A DNA stretch of 64,000 nt, from positions 131,001 to 195,000 of the forward strand of contig JAXDDX010000148.1 of NCBI GenBank assembly GCA_034670405.1. Direction: 5' to 3'. Position numbers and translations under genes: made by a program. Of this stretch, positions 1 through 11,299 are shown piece after piece. Within the stretch, counting starts at the first letter, position 1. Every line of letters starts with the position of its first letter. This DNA comes from Hoplostethus atlanticus. Lineage: Eukaryota; Chordata; Actinopteri; Trachichthyiformes; Trachichthyidae. Under the pieces are notes generated by a model, which saw nothing but the letters and a program-made list of their open reading frames with translations, was not told where the DNA came from and did no database searches.

Positions 1-215
1 GACACATTCGCTCACGAATCGAGAAAATCTTAGACCTGACGCCGAAACGGTCGCTGCAGGCCGCGGCCATTCGGCGCCATTCGGCGCCCTTCCGCGTCCG
101 GTGTGCACGGCCACATTGGTTAACATGGGCGCGGAAAGAATTTTCGTCGGCATTCGTCGCCATTCGGCGCCTTTCGTCGCCGTTCCGCGTCCAGTGTGTC
201 CCCGGCGTAACACTC
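1..215. repeat. GC-rich segment with short direct repeats, probably a DNA-transposon end
   Basis: CATTCGGCGCC-type words recur three times and TTCCGCGTCC(G/A)GTGTG occurs twice, in a block far richer in CpG than its surroundings. No coding frame is convincing. Repeated CpG-rich subterminal words like these are common in transposon termini, but the partner end lies outside the window, so the class is not assigned. Confidence 0.35.
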
Positions 216-237
216 CCTAACTCTGTCTGTCTGTCTG

Positions 238-290
238 TCAGTAGTAGTAGTAGTAGTACTAGTAATAGTAGTAGTAGTAGTAGTACTAAC
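238..290. repeat. (GTA)n microsatellite
   Basis: Imperfect GTA/GTAGTA tract, with a shorter related tract at 595-615. Confidence 0.85.
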
Positions 291-300
291 TAGAACTTAA

Positions 301-731
301 GAAACACTGCCCTGACCCTTCCTCTTAGCACTTGCCTATTTGTCTTCACTTATTTGTCTGAGTTCTTGTTTATTAGTTCTTGTTTATTTGATTTACTTAT
401 TTGTCTCATGTGTTTAATAAAAGTAGGTATCTAACTTATTGATCTTCTACCTCAACACTGGTTCTGCTCTTAGATGATGTTTAGGAAGGAAATGCACTTA
501 CGATTTCTGGTGACTAGTAGTTCTCTACCTATGTTGAATGCACTTATTGTAAGTCGCTTTGGATAAAAGGGTCTGCTAAATGACTGGAATGTACTAGCAG
601 TAGTAGTAGTAGTAATGGTCAAATTCTCTGTATTCTTATTTCTTTTCTATTTTTATTCTATATCATTTATTTCCACACCTAATTATCAATAAAGTTGAAT
701 CTAATGTAATCTTAAATGTAATGACAGATCG
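301..731. other. Non-coding; carries a fish SINE/LINE 3' tail
   Basis: No gene seen. At about 535-590 the text GTCGCTTTGGATAAAAG followed by GTCTGCTAAATG is the tail shared by many teleost SINEs and their partner LINEs. No head is recognisable upstream. Confidence 0.5.
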
Positions 732-2340
732 ATGGTCTGCATGGTTTCACCACTAGGGGGCGTCATCTCCCCTGCTTTGGATTGGCTGAAGCCGACTCTG
801 TTCAACCAATCACTTCCTTCCTGCCTGTGGTTAATAAAGGTATTTGGTTCAAGGAGACAGAATGAACAACAGTCAGCTGGTCCTGTGTCTGCTCGGTGCT
901 CTGTAAGGTTTAATAGACCAATGAGGGCAAAGATAAAAAAATAAATACATCAAATCTGACTTTACATATTGTACTATGTATTCCAAATATCCCTGTGTAG
1001 TTGTTTGGAAGTAGCCGAGTGTAGGACTGATAGATTCATTACATATAAAACCAACAGCATGAAGGATTTTCATCACAAGTCATTTTAGGGTCACAACTCT
1101 TAAAATACCACGGCAGAACACAACTACAGCTGGATGTCTGGTTTGTGGTCGACATTACAACATTTGGTTTGCTGTAAAACAGGAAGTCAGAAGTTTCATC
1201 ACTAAGTTCATGTTAAGAGAGAAGAAGCTGATCAGGATCAATCAAAGTCTACAGAAAAATACAATCATGGCATGTTGACAGAACGTGTGAACATTTCCAA
1301 GTCGTCACGTCATGTGGTTCTGACATGTGGTTATTCCCACGTAACCTGAATGCATCATAACTGTACTGTGGATTACCCAGCAGGGATTGACGGCTTGGTC
1401 CACGTTTGAATCTTCAACTTTGAACTTTAACCTTTTGGTGGTTCAGACTGAATAAGTGAATAGGTAGTAGGAGGAGGTCAAGCAGCGGGTGGAGGATGGA
1501 TTCTGGTCTTTTAATTCTGATGAAGAATTCTGTTTCATCCTGAACAGCATCATAAATAAAACTGTTCAAGTGTGTGGACCTTTCCCTTCTAATGTTACTA
1601 CGCTAAGCTGTGCTTGCTCAAGTTCTGCCACAAAAACAAATGCTAAAATGGATGCTAAATCCAGACACACACACTTTGATATGACGTTTCATAATTAGCT
1701 TCCAAATATGTTTGACTGCATGTCAGTTGCTTTTCAGCAGGAAACTAAAAGACCAAAACCGTCAAACAGGATGTGTCTGTTAGGTTTTAACCCAACGAAG
1801 CCGTAGCCTATTGATCTCTACCAAGCTTTAAAGAAGGCACAGTGGCAAAGGAAGCCGGAAACGCTTTAAAAAATAACAAAACACCCGCCCCTGTTCCACG
1901 TTGAAGCAGGTTTTCACTCCAATCATTCATACTACAAGGTGAAGTGTAAATGTACACAGATAAAAGTGTCTGTAGATCAGACGTTTGTACAGCAGTCGTA
2001 TTGTCCAGGTAGGTCCAGGTTCTGGTGTCATCCTGGACAGCAGTGTTCACCCACCAACCGACCAGCACCTCGCCAGCTTCCTGCATAGACAACCAGTCAC
2101 TTCAGTCCACATACATGTATGTATGTCACATGTTAGAGTAGGAGCTGATGACCATTATGTACGTCACATTAACATCTTCACATTGATCCCATAAAGTCTC
2201 CTTGTTGCTCCTCAGGGGTTTTAGGAGAAACATCTCAGATGGAGGTGATCACAGAATGATCCAGAACTGAGATCTTCTCTGGTAAAGAGAAGAAGAAGAG
2301 ACTCTGAGCTAATCCTGAGCTAAAGGCTTCCTGGGCTAAC
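732..2340. other. No gene seen
   Basis: Only short open frames with no recognisable domain. This may be the 3' flank, or contain a last exon, of the minus-strand tetherin-like gene, but no specific exon can be supported. Confidence 0.4.
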
Positions 2341-2595
2341 CACAGAGACAGTACAGTCGGTTATGGCCGAAGCCATAATGTCTGTGAGACCACCCAAACA
2401 GAAATAGATGAGATTAGATTCAATTAATTTATTAATTCAATTAATTAATTAATTAGATTCCCTGTGGGAAATCGGGTTGTTGCAACAGCAGAGAATAAGA
2501 CAAGAGTTGAGTAATGAAGATAATGCAACACGTTCTTCTACACTAGAGGTTCTCCATCCTGGACCAGGGAGTCCAACAGTCTGCAGGATTTCATT

Positions 2596-2666
2596 CCAAC
2601 CAACCACTACAGCAGCTCAGTTCACTAACTGGTTCCTCCTCCTGATCTGCTGTAGTGGTCGGTTGG
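2596..2666. repeat. Perfect-type hairpin (20-bp inverted repeat)
   Basis: CCAACCAACCACTACAGCAG at 2596-2615 pairs with CTGCTGTAGTGGTCGGTTGG at 2647-2666 with one mismatch and a loop of about 31 bases. It lies just past the last coding exon found of the minus-strand tetherin-like gene, in its intron or 3' flank. Confidence 0.7.
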
Positions 2667-2738
2667 ACTCTCGGACCTCCGCGAGCCATGATGGAAACCA
2701 CTTACCACTAATGATTGTCAGTGATGCGTCGTACTCAC

Positions 2739-2860
2739 AGGTTAGGAGGTGCAGGCCGGTGCAGAGCAGCAGCAGCAGCGCAGGAATGCTAGCATGGGGC
2801 GAGGCCGCATTCTCTGCAGTCTGTTCAGAGGCTTGCTGGTCAACAACCTTACACTTCAGC
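2739..2860 (-). CDS. Tetherin-like exon 4: GPI-signal-like C-terminus
   Basis: Acceptor GGGCTTACAG. It encodes LKCKVVDQQASEQT, a small-residue stretch and then a leucine-rich tail. Reading through the donor would add about 40 polar residues and spoil the signal, so splicing at 2739 is the better model. Confidence 0.62.
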
Positions 2861-5800
2861 CTGTAAGCCCAGACACAGAAATAGTATCAGTCCTGAAATG
2901 TGAAGCGGTGCCTTCATCCATTGGGCTGTGTAATGTGGACCAGTACTCACAGCTGCTTCTCTAGATACTGCTTGCTGGACTGGCAGGCTTTGGTCAGGCT
3001 CTGGGCGGCCAGCTTCTGGCTCTCGGCCGCAGTGTTCAGGCTGAAACAAGACTGAGCCTGGTGGAAGGTCTGGGTCAGGTTCTGCTGCATGGTCTCAATG
3101 TGATCTGGATCAGAGGAGAACCAGAACACAGAGGCAGCTTCAGGGTTTAGACTTCATCACAGCAGCAACAACAGCACAGACATTAAACACAACAAGTTCA
3201 GTAGCTTTCTATGTGGATCTTCTACTGTTGATCAGAAATAGAATCTGATTTTGGGTCCATGGCATTAACTTAAAAGGTAAGGAGCAGCCGGGCGTGGCTT
3301 ATCGCAGCATCTCAACAGAACTACATGTCGTCATTGGAACTATTTCAGGAATTGGCTGCCAGCTTAGGAATTTCACATATATTGGCTTGTTTTTTCCAGC
3401 AGCAGCCTACTGTTGGCTTCTGTGTTGCTGCTTGCCAGGAGAGTTACTTCTTCCACAAGGATGTGCTTGCATTAAGCTGATGAAGGAGTGAATGATGCTT
3501 ATCAAACCAGGCAGCTCCCTGTTCACACAATGCCTTTTTCATATCGCCTTCATACAGGAATTCATCATTTCCCCTCACTGTTGCAGGTCAGGAAAAACCA
3601 TTAGCAAAGTGTTTCTCCTTGAGGACTCTGCTTCCTCTCTGACGGTTTACTGATTCGATCTCAGGTCATCTACTATAATTGTATTAAAACTTATAGAGCT
3701 TTTGACCATATGAAGCCTTGATGGTCAGCCTTTGATTTGAAGGTTGGTCACTACACTGGAAATCCCTCGTTCCCCCTCTAGGCTCTTAGCGTTGTAATCC
3801 CTGGCACCTTGCCTCTACCAGCCTGCTCTCGTTAAGGGATCCCAGATGCCAACTCTTCTCCTGCTATGCTTGCTGTGTGTTGCTCTGGATGACAGCGTCA
3901 GCTAAATGCCTGAATTGTAAGTGTAATTGTTAAAGCAAATGTTTCCAAGAGGAGTCGGAGACGCTCCATTATGCTTTTTGAGAGATGATAAACAAGTAGC
4001 TTTTAAAGCCATCAGCAGCCATCAGTCATCTCTCTGAACAGACCCCAGAACAGTGTCAGCTCATTTTTCTAAAGGAGCAGTAACCCACCAATCTCACGTG
4101 TTTATTTACTGTGACTCAGAGGTCGCTATGGTAACAGGGGAAAATGCAGCTAAGAATATCGTGGCTGAGAAAGTCTCCTTTCATGGCAGGGAGTTTACCA
4201 GCAGCAGGATCCGGAGCTGCAGCACTGACGGGTATTTTCCTACCTTGGTGGAGAACGATCTGAGCCGTCAGGTTGGCCTCCACGTCTCGGAGAGTCTCAA
4301 TCCGTTGGTCCAGCAGGGAGACGTTCCCCCTCAGAACAACCTGCAGAACCACAAAGCACAGCATGACCCAGCTAGAACCACACCAGGTACAAGTCTGTTG
4401 TCCTGTACTGAGTCAGTAGCTGTGTACTACTGTTAGTGTTATGTTATGTCAGTTGTCATCCAGACTAATTCCTGGACATTTATTGGACTTGGAGATGGGA
4501 TCCCTTCTGATTCTGGTGATACTGTGATTCATTTGATTAAGTTTAATTGGTGACATGTTTGACATGAATGACACAAATCCAGGCCTTAGAAAAGATTCAT
4601 AGAGACTCTTAGAGACTCTAAGAAACTCTTAGAGACTCTACTCGCTTTCACAGCCAGCATGTTCTGGTGGGTTTATTAAGCTCTGCAGCGTTTCCTCCTT
4701 TAGCTGGTTGGTCTCCAGGTGAGAACAACAACATTCACCAAATAACCGACGAGACGCCTGAAAACGTCTCAGTCCTCTAACAAGAGAACACAAGGCATTA
4801 TGGGTAGACGAGAACTGTGGTGGTTCGTTAGGAGAGAGAACGGGATCCAACCAGCTACAGGAAACCACCCCAGAACACAAGGCATTATGGGTAGAAGAGA
4901 ACTGTGGTGGTTCGTTAGGAGAGAGAACGGGATCCAACCAGCTACAGGAAACCACCCCAGAACACAAGGCATTATGGGTAGAAGAGAACTGTGGTGGTTC
5001 GTTAGGAGAGAGAACGGGATCCAACCAGCTACAGGAAACCACCCCAGAACACAAGGCATTATGGGTAGAAGAGAACTGTGGTGGTTCGTTAGGACAGAGA
5101 ACGGGATCCAACCAGCTACAGGAAACCACCCCAGAACACAAGGCATTATGGGTAGAAGGAGACTTGGTCAGTCTGGACTGATGCTTATGTTCAGATGTTT
5201 CTTCATGTGTTCTTAACTGGTATGAACACTAGAGAAGAGCAGACAAGTCCATCATGGTAGATCAAGTTACAGACTGGAACCAGGTTGGTTTGGACTCTCT
5301 GACCTGGTGGGATGACAGGTGGTTTCTTGGTTCAGACCAAAGAAAACCAAATGGAGGGGAGATCACACCCTTAGTGAAAGCTGTAATTCTTGCAGGAAGC
5401 TCTAGTTCTTGAATGCAACTCTAGTTTTTGTAAGGTGACATCAACAGTGAAGATGAATGATTCGAGATAAAGCTACATTTCCTGTTTTAAAGTTTCCAAG
5501 TACAAAGAACATCTGGTTGCAACAGCTACTGTTACAGTAGCAGTACAGGAAGTAGAAAGTACAGACTGTCTGTCACAGACAAATCCACTAAACCCTAAAC
5601 TGCATCTAACATCATTCATCACCAAAACGTCCAAACCTGCTGATATAAACAGACTCATGTTGAGCATGGATGATAACGGACTAGACATGATTTGGTCAGT
5701 GTGATGAAGTATTAGTCGTAGGTCACCAAACTACCAGCGTAGAGGTCAGAGGAACTTTGGACCTGATGCTGCCTGATGGCGTTTGTTTAGATTTGACTTG

Positions 5801-7307
5801 TCAATCCATTTGAATTGATCTTTTCTCTCCATTATAATGATAAAAACCACAAGATCACATTTGGACTCACTTAGACTGAAGTATGGAGAGACCACACCCA
5901 ACTGATGCTCATGAGCAACATATGAATCTCTAACCTGCTCTTCCTCTTTAAGAAATCCTTGGCCAAGCCATGCCAAGCCATGCCAAGCCATGCCTCCCCG
6001 CTATCACATATTTGAGGCGGTGATTGAAAGCAGGCCAGTGTCAGCCGTTGACTCTACGATGAGAACGGCTTTTAAAAACATTCCTTTCATTGAACGCAGT
6101 ATTTAAACTTAGATCCACAGATGAACCTTGACACTTAAAGGGACAGTCCAAACAAACACCTTCACTTATTTTACTTATTTTGAAGCCATTTAGGATTTCC
6201 CAGTTACACATGAGCAGAAGAGTCGCTAACATTATACAGAACTCAGACTAAACTTCCACTCAACACTTGAAACTCGACCTGTGGCTTTCTGATCAGTTTG
6301 TGGATGTAGTGAGCAGGTTGTGATGTGGAGGCAGATCCTGGGTCAGGGTTATGCTCCATTTGCTCAGCGTTTGGATATCTGTCTGTCAGAGCGGCGGCTG
6401 GTCTTATGTAAAAAACACAGTTGTGATTTTTCCTGCTGTAGGTGTCCACTAACAAACTAGACGATTTCACCAGCTATTGCGAGCAATAAAAGTCCTTCAT
6501 GAGTGACAACTACAGCACTGACAGATTTTCCAGGCAGGACTATTAGACGTCTGGCGCCAAGAGAACAGAGATTTGGACCCAATGACCCCAAAGAGTTTCA
6601 AACTCCTTACAAGGAAAACAGAGAAAAACGATGAGCAGAAAGAGAGAGAAGCTAAACGAGAAGGGAGTGACAGAAGTCAGGCTGAGGAAAGAAAAGGAGA
6701 AGTGAAAGAGGTGAAGGAAGGAAGGAAGGAAGGAAAGGGGGGGGGGGTATGAGTCAGGGCTAACCTCGTGGAGGAGGGAGGGGGGAGAAAGGAGGAGAAG
6801 GAAAACAGTCACATTTTCCTGCCAAAGATATTAAGAATATGCGATTGGAAAAGTTCTTTCTAGAATAAGAAACTTTCCTTCTTTCATACTAAAAAACAAC
6901 AGGAAACAGGAAACAAGGTGAAGGGTGATGGAGAGAGAGAAACACAACATAACACACAACCCAATGAAAACCTGAACACTCACATTTTCCTGCCGACACT
7001 CATCCAGGGTGGCGTTGGTAGAGGCCAGACGCTGCAGGAGCTTCTGGATCTCCTCCTGCTGCCTGGTCTGGTTCTCCCGCAACTCCTCTACCATCTCCTC
7101 CAGGGCCGCCTTGTTCTTGGTCCAGACCACCTTGGCACCCTCCAGCTTCTCCGTGACCAGCTGCAGCTCCTCTCGGCATTGGCTGGAGCTCTTCATGTCC
7201 GGCGAGGTCGCCCAAACCACGATGATGATGAGGGAGATGACAGACCAGAGCGTCAGCAGGACGATGATGATGTTCTTCATGGTCTGGGAGGACTTGGAGC
7301 CTGTCAT
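2739..7307 (-). CDS. Tetherin/BST2-like type II coiled-coil membrane protein (gene, 4 exons found)
   Basis: Exons 7307-6984, 4340-4244, 3104-2951 and 2860-2739 join in phase to about 232 residues. In order: an 11-residue cytoplasmic tail; one membrane segment (about residues 12-34, NIIIVLLTLWSVISLIIIVV); a long Glu/Gln/Leu-rich coiled coil; five N-glycosylation sequons (NQT, NAT, NVS, NLT, NLT); five ectodomain cysteines; and a C-terminal small-residue stretch (AASPHAS) followed by a hydrophobic run (IPALLLLLCTGLHLL), as in a GPI-attachment signal. A membrane segment at one end and a GPI signal at the other, with glycosylated, cysteine-linked coiled coil between, is the unusual topology of BST2/tetherin, which holds budding enveloped virions to the cell surface. 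The last exon ends at a good donor (CCT|GTGAGT), so a final short exon with the stop is missing. A GTGAAACT at 7416-7423 resembles half an ISRE. Alternative: another short PLVAP-like type II protein. Confidence 0.7.
2951..3104 (-). CDS. Tetherin-like exon 3: membrane-distal coiled coil
   Basis: Acceptor CTGATCCAG and donor CAGCT|GTGAGT. It encodes one NLT sequon and two cysteines (QSCFSL, KACQSS) in an Ala/Gln/Lys-rich helix. Phase matches both neighbours. Confidence 0.7.
3130..4243. other. Intron 2 of the tetherin-like gene, with a SINE tail
   Basis: No exon seen. At about 3865-3915, GTTGCTCTGGATGACAGCGTC followed by AGCTAAATGCCTG is a diverged teleost SINE tail. Confidence 0.5.
4244..4340 (-). 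CDS. Tetherin-like exon 2: coiled coil with two sequons
   Basis: Acceptor TTCTGCAG and donor CACCAAG|GTAGGA. It encodes VVLRGNVSLLDQRIETLRDV and a following EANLT segment in phase with exon 1. Confidence 0.7.
4791..5146. repeat. 87-bp minisatellite, four full units
   Basis: Units start at 4791, 4878, 4965 and 5052 and are nearly identical. Because 87 is a multiple of three, several frames stay open on both strands, which explains the repetitive open frames here. It lies in intron 1 of the tetherin-like gene. Confidence 0.93.
5690..5910. repeat. Dispersed repeat, copy 1 of a local family
   Basis: The run TTGGTCAGTGTGATGAAG ... TCACCAAACTA ... CCTGATGCTGCCTGATGG ... TCTCCATTATAATGATAAAAA ... 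TTTGGACTCACTTAGA recurs at 23370-23590 in the same order and orientation, and in inverted form at about 33570-33720. No open frame or terminal repeat identified. Confidence 0.65.
6984..7307 (-). CDS. Tetherin-like exon 1: tail, membrane segment, first coiled coil
   Basis: 108 codons from the ATG at 7307. The frame stays open past the exon, but AAAT|GTGAGTGTT at 6984/6983 is a strong donor in phase 0. The exon holds the N-terminal anchor, two cysteines (SSQCREE, DECRQEN) and two sequons. A single exon carrying tail, membrane segment and much of the coiled coil matches mammalian BST2 gene structure. Confidence 0.72.
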
Positions 7308-7637
7308 GGCTGACGAGGAGGAGGAGGTGGTGGTGGTGACTGTCAGTGTGGTGAGGATGAGGATGGCGGAGGGGATGTGAATCTGTCAGGCCAGGTGGAT
7401 GTGTAGCTCCTCTCAGTGAAACTCTAAAAGTGGAATGCAGTTAGGACTGGGCTTTCCCCAGCAACTTCAGATGGGCAGGGAAGGGGGCGTGGCCTCCTCA
7501 ATGGGTGACATTAGGACAGCAAACCTTAGCTCCACCCTCTCCTCCTCCTCCTCCCCTCCCCCTCCATGTCGGTGTTATGGTGCCTGGAGAAATCACAACA
7601 TCAGATGAAGGCCAACACTGTTCCCATAAACACGAAT

Positions 7638-7640
<3 letters not shown>

Positions 7641-7680
<40 letters not shown>

Positions 7681-7820
7681 ACAGCACACACACAGGAATG
7701 ATGATTCAACGTGTGTGTGTGTGGGGGGGGGGGGGTGGGGGGGGTGGGGGGGGTGTTTGTAAGGAACTGTGGGTTTCTGTTTCTGTTTCTCAACTTCGAG
7801 ACTAACCTGGCAGAACTCCC

Positions 7821-7886
<66 letters not shown>

Positions 7887-7978
7887 ATCTCACTTAAAAA
7901 GCCAAAATGAAAACCAAAAGACACAAACCATGCTCATAGAGAAACACACTTATAAATATTAAATTCCCTTATAGAAAC

Positions 7979-8013
<35 letters not shown>
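7641..8013. repeat. Cluster of microsatellites: (CA)n, poly-G, (GA)n, (CA)n
   Basis: (CA)n at 7641-7690 and 7982-8013, interrupted G tract at 7723-7755, and (GA)n at 7820-7883. Confidence 0.92.
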
Positions 8014-8016
<3 letters not shown>

Positions 8017-8415
8017 AAACAAAATCAATAAATCAATAGAAAAATGAATAAAAAAATAAATAAAAAATAAAGCACCAGCAACCTACAGAAGCTCAGCTAC
8101 AACTTAGATGCATACATCCAGACCCTCTGTTCCCACAGTACATATTGCATTGCCCAAACCCCAGACATTTACAAAGGATGCTACATCATTCTTTAGGGTT
8201 TAAAACATATACTCCATCCAAACCTTTAAACATGGCTACAGCATCTGTAGGACCTGTACCCCTCACCTTGTTCCAGCTTGGCCTGACAAACAGACACACT
8301 GCTTTATTTCGCAAAGAGTACACAGGCCCAAGAACAAAACTCTCCCCCATCTTACCACACAACACGTTGAGCAAGTTCAGGACCTTCGAACTTCGAGACT
8401 AACCTGGCACAACTC

Positions 8416-8458
<43 letters not shown>
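7791..8458. repeat. Duplicated 36-bp sequence ending in (GA)n, flanking a repeat-derived fragment
   Basis: ACTTCGAGACTAACCTGGCA followed by (G/C)AACTCCCAGAGAGAG occurs at about 7793 and again at 8391, each running into a (GA)n tract. The 8100-8380 stretch between has open frames on both strands that look like mobile-element remnants. I cannot name the family. Confidence 0.6.
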
Positions 8459-8463
<5 letters not shown>

Positions 8464-8622
8464 TGGTATGACTAGGACTGCAGAAGAATCAGAAAAAAAT
8501 GAAGACACCTGTCCAACCAAAACACCATCAACCACAAAACACAAACTGAGAATTTGGCCCTACAAAACTGTAGTATTTGGGAAAGTCATTGAAAGACTAT
8601 ATGAGCAAATTTCACCAAACTG

Positions 8623-9235
8623 TTTACAGTTTTTCTCAGTCGCTTTGGTACATTTCTCAGATCAGAATTTAAATTCTCAAAACTCCTTGTTCAACCTCCA
8701 CATCATCTAGTCACTTGTTCAACCTCCACATCATCTAGTCACTTGTTCACATCATCAAAGCAGCTTCTCTTCTCTTTTCTTTTCTTTTGAACAAATTACA
8801 AATGCTTTGGCTCATTCATGCAAATGATTATGTAAAACTGTCTGCTGTTTCCTACATTATCAATAGTTTCTGTCATGTTGATCAAAATGTATTATATTGG
8901 TTCTCTGTTGAGTAGTCTCACCCCCCAGAACATCTAGGCACTAGTTCATTGCATAAGTCATTACATGCAAAATGGTTGAACCAGGTGTCATAATCTGTCA
9001 AGAATATTTTATCTACATTTCTATTAGACGTTTTTTGTAAATGTGTCCTGAATTGATGAATCTTGACTTTCACTCCAGCTTTTCTCAGTTGATTTGGCTC
9101 AATTCTCCAATGACAGTTGAAGTCGTCAAAACAAAATGTGTCATTTTGTTTCTTGTGCACAACAGAAAGAGCATTTGAACACAATGTCTTGAGTAAAGGA
9201 CAAATTGGCTTCCTACCAAAGCAACTACTGATCAT
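8623..9235. mobile_element. Fragment of a DNA transposon with TACAGTTTTTCTC-type end
   Basis: TTACAGTTTTTCTCAGTCGC at about 8623 resembles the terminus of the complete TA-flanked element at 53211-54563. A related TTTTCTCAGTTGATTTGGCTC lies near 9080. A 28-bp direct duplication (GTTCAACCTCCACATCATC...) is at about 8690-8745. No matching far end, so the copy is broken or rearranged. Confidence 0.4.
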
Positions 9236-9563
9236 GTTTACACCCTACACACCCTAATTAACCATCACGTACACCAAAAAAACAAGGGGAAGATTTTTGC
9301 ATGTTTTATTGATTTAAAAAAAGCTTTTGATTCTATTTGGCAAGAGGGATTATATTATAAAATTCTCCAAAGCGGTATAGGGGATAAAGTTTATGACATA
9401 ATAAAGTCAATGTATATCAGTAATACCTGTGGAGTAAAAATTGGCAATAAAAGTACAGAATTCTTCACTCAAAGGAAAGGAGTGTTTCAGGGAAACAGCT
9501 TGTCACCAACTCTCTTTAATATCTACATAAATTAATTAGCAGTACAGTTGGAACAAGCTGCAA

Positions 9564-9896
9564 CCCCTGGACTTACCGTACACAATAAGGAGGTCAAACT
9601 CCTGCTGTACGCAGACGACCCTGGACTTACCCTACACAATAAGGAGGTCAAACTCCTGCTGTACGCAGACGACCCTGGGCTAACCGTACACAATAAGGAG
9701 GTCAAACTCCTGCTGTACGCAGACGACCCTGGACTTACTCTACACAATAAGGAGGTCAAACTCCTGCTGTACGCAGACGACCCTGGGCTAACCGTACACA
9801 ATAAGGAGGTCAAACTCCTGCTGTACGCAGACGACCCTGGGCTAACCGTACACAATAAGGAGGTCAAACTCCTGCTGTACCCAGATGACCCTAGAC
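9564..9896 (+). repeat. 54-bp tandem array of the RT YADD segment, left half (6 units)
   Basis: Each 54-bp unit is exactly 18 codons and encodes PGLT(V/L)HNKEVKLLLYADD, the reverse transcriptase catalytic motif C and the residues before it. The unit repeats six times without breaking frame; the last unit has a variant P for A (YPDD). Confidence 0.92.
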
Positions 9897-11291
9897 CCGC
9901 GCTACTCAACACGCGGCCCGCGGGCCGCATGCGGCCCGAGGTTAATATTATTGCGGCCCTTGGTTGAATTTTTATTGTCATAGCAACTACCAATAAAAAT
10001 ATAATATTCTCATTTCAATGAACACAAACCATTTCTAAACTAAATTCTTAATGACCACAAGATGGCGATCGTGCATACTGTGCTTATTTAGCAATCGTGG
10101 GATCAACAAAGAAGATAAACCAACACATGATCAGCGACAAAAACGCTCGGCGCTGGCACTGCCATTCATTTCCTATTTGGCAAGCGTTGCCATCGATTCT
10201 AGCGTCGCTGCCGCCGTCGGTATTGTGCACCTGGGCACAGACGCTGGGAGAGTCCCTGGGGCTGCGCTCAAAGTTCAACTATATTCAACTTTGACATTCG
10301 CGACGCTGATCTCTGCGACTCGCAACCAATCACAGCACAGTTTGATATCATAACCGCGAAATTAAAAAAAAACAATGGAGGAGAAACTTGTTTTATGTGT
10401 GTCGGAGCATCCCGAGTTATACAACATGACGCTTAAATCATACCACGATCTGACTAAAAAGTCTGGCATGGAATGATGTCGGTTTACAGACGGGACTACC
10501 AGGTTGGTTGACAGCTTAGTACAGGTTTGTATATGCAGCCAGTCTATATTCACTTCTATGGCTGTGCTAGTATGATCATTGGCGGTGTGGTTAGCTACGG
10601 CTGATGCGGGCTGTTGTCCGAAATTTAACTCCACTCTATTCTTTCCTGAATGCTGTCATTTTAAAAACTCGACAGTGTGAAAGTAATGAATGTAATGTAA
10701 TTCTCCTGACGCTGATCATGTGAAGGGGTTGCGCTCAACCTGGTGTTGACGCCGACGCTTTGCATGGATCATGTGAACGCCCCAACTGTGCAGGAAGTCT
10801 AGCCTAGCCTACTCTCAAGTCATGGCAAAACCGGCAAAACGTAACATTTCTGATGAACACAGGGTATTTCAAAAAACATGGGAGGAAGAATTCACTTTTG
10901 TTGAGGTAAATAACAAACCAATGTGCCTTCTTTGCCAGAGAACAATAGCAGGACCAAAACGGGCAAACGTTCACATCACCATGATATCTATCACGGTGAC
11001 TTGGAATTACATATCCATCCGGGGGTAATTTGATATACTCAGACCTGATTTCAATTTAATATGCCTATATTTATTTTATTAAACATTCTTGTGATTTATT
11101 GCAACAGCAATCTACACTTTTACATTTAGTGAATAAAGCCTACTTATTGTCATTTAATCATTTGATATCCATGTGGCTTGAAATAACACTACAAAATAGT
11201 TTTATATGACCAAAAAATTTGTGTTGAGGCCCTTTGACACAGCTGTATCTTGCTGTGTGGCCCTTGAGCTATGTAAAGTTGAGTAGCCCTG
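9897..11291 (+). mobile_element. hAT DNA transposon remnant (ZBED/GTF2IRD2-type), 1395 bp
   Basis: Ends CCGCGCTACTCAAC and GTTGAGTAGCCCTG are imperfect terminal inverted repeats. An exact 8-bp duplication CCCTAGAC flanks it (9889-9896 and 11292-11299). The 5' end has the GCGGCCCGCGGGCCGCATGCGGCCC palindromic context, and an internal plus-strand frame encodes a BED-finger start. TSD length and termini are diagnostic of the hAT superfamily. The transposase is almost wholly missing, so the copy is non-autonomous. Confidence 0.88.
10822..11028 (+). pseudogene. Truncated BED zinc-finger N-terminus of a hAT transposase
   Basis: The frame begins MAKPAKRNISDEHRVFQKTW and continues EFTFVEVNNKPMCLLCQRT. 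The pattern Phe-x-x-x-W, then a Cys-x-x-Cys knuckle, matches the N-terminus of ZBED5/GTF2IRD2-like transposases. It stops after about 68 residues with no His pair or DDE catalytic core, so it cannot transpose. Confidence 0.7.
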
Positions 11292-11299
11292 CCCTAGAC

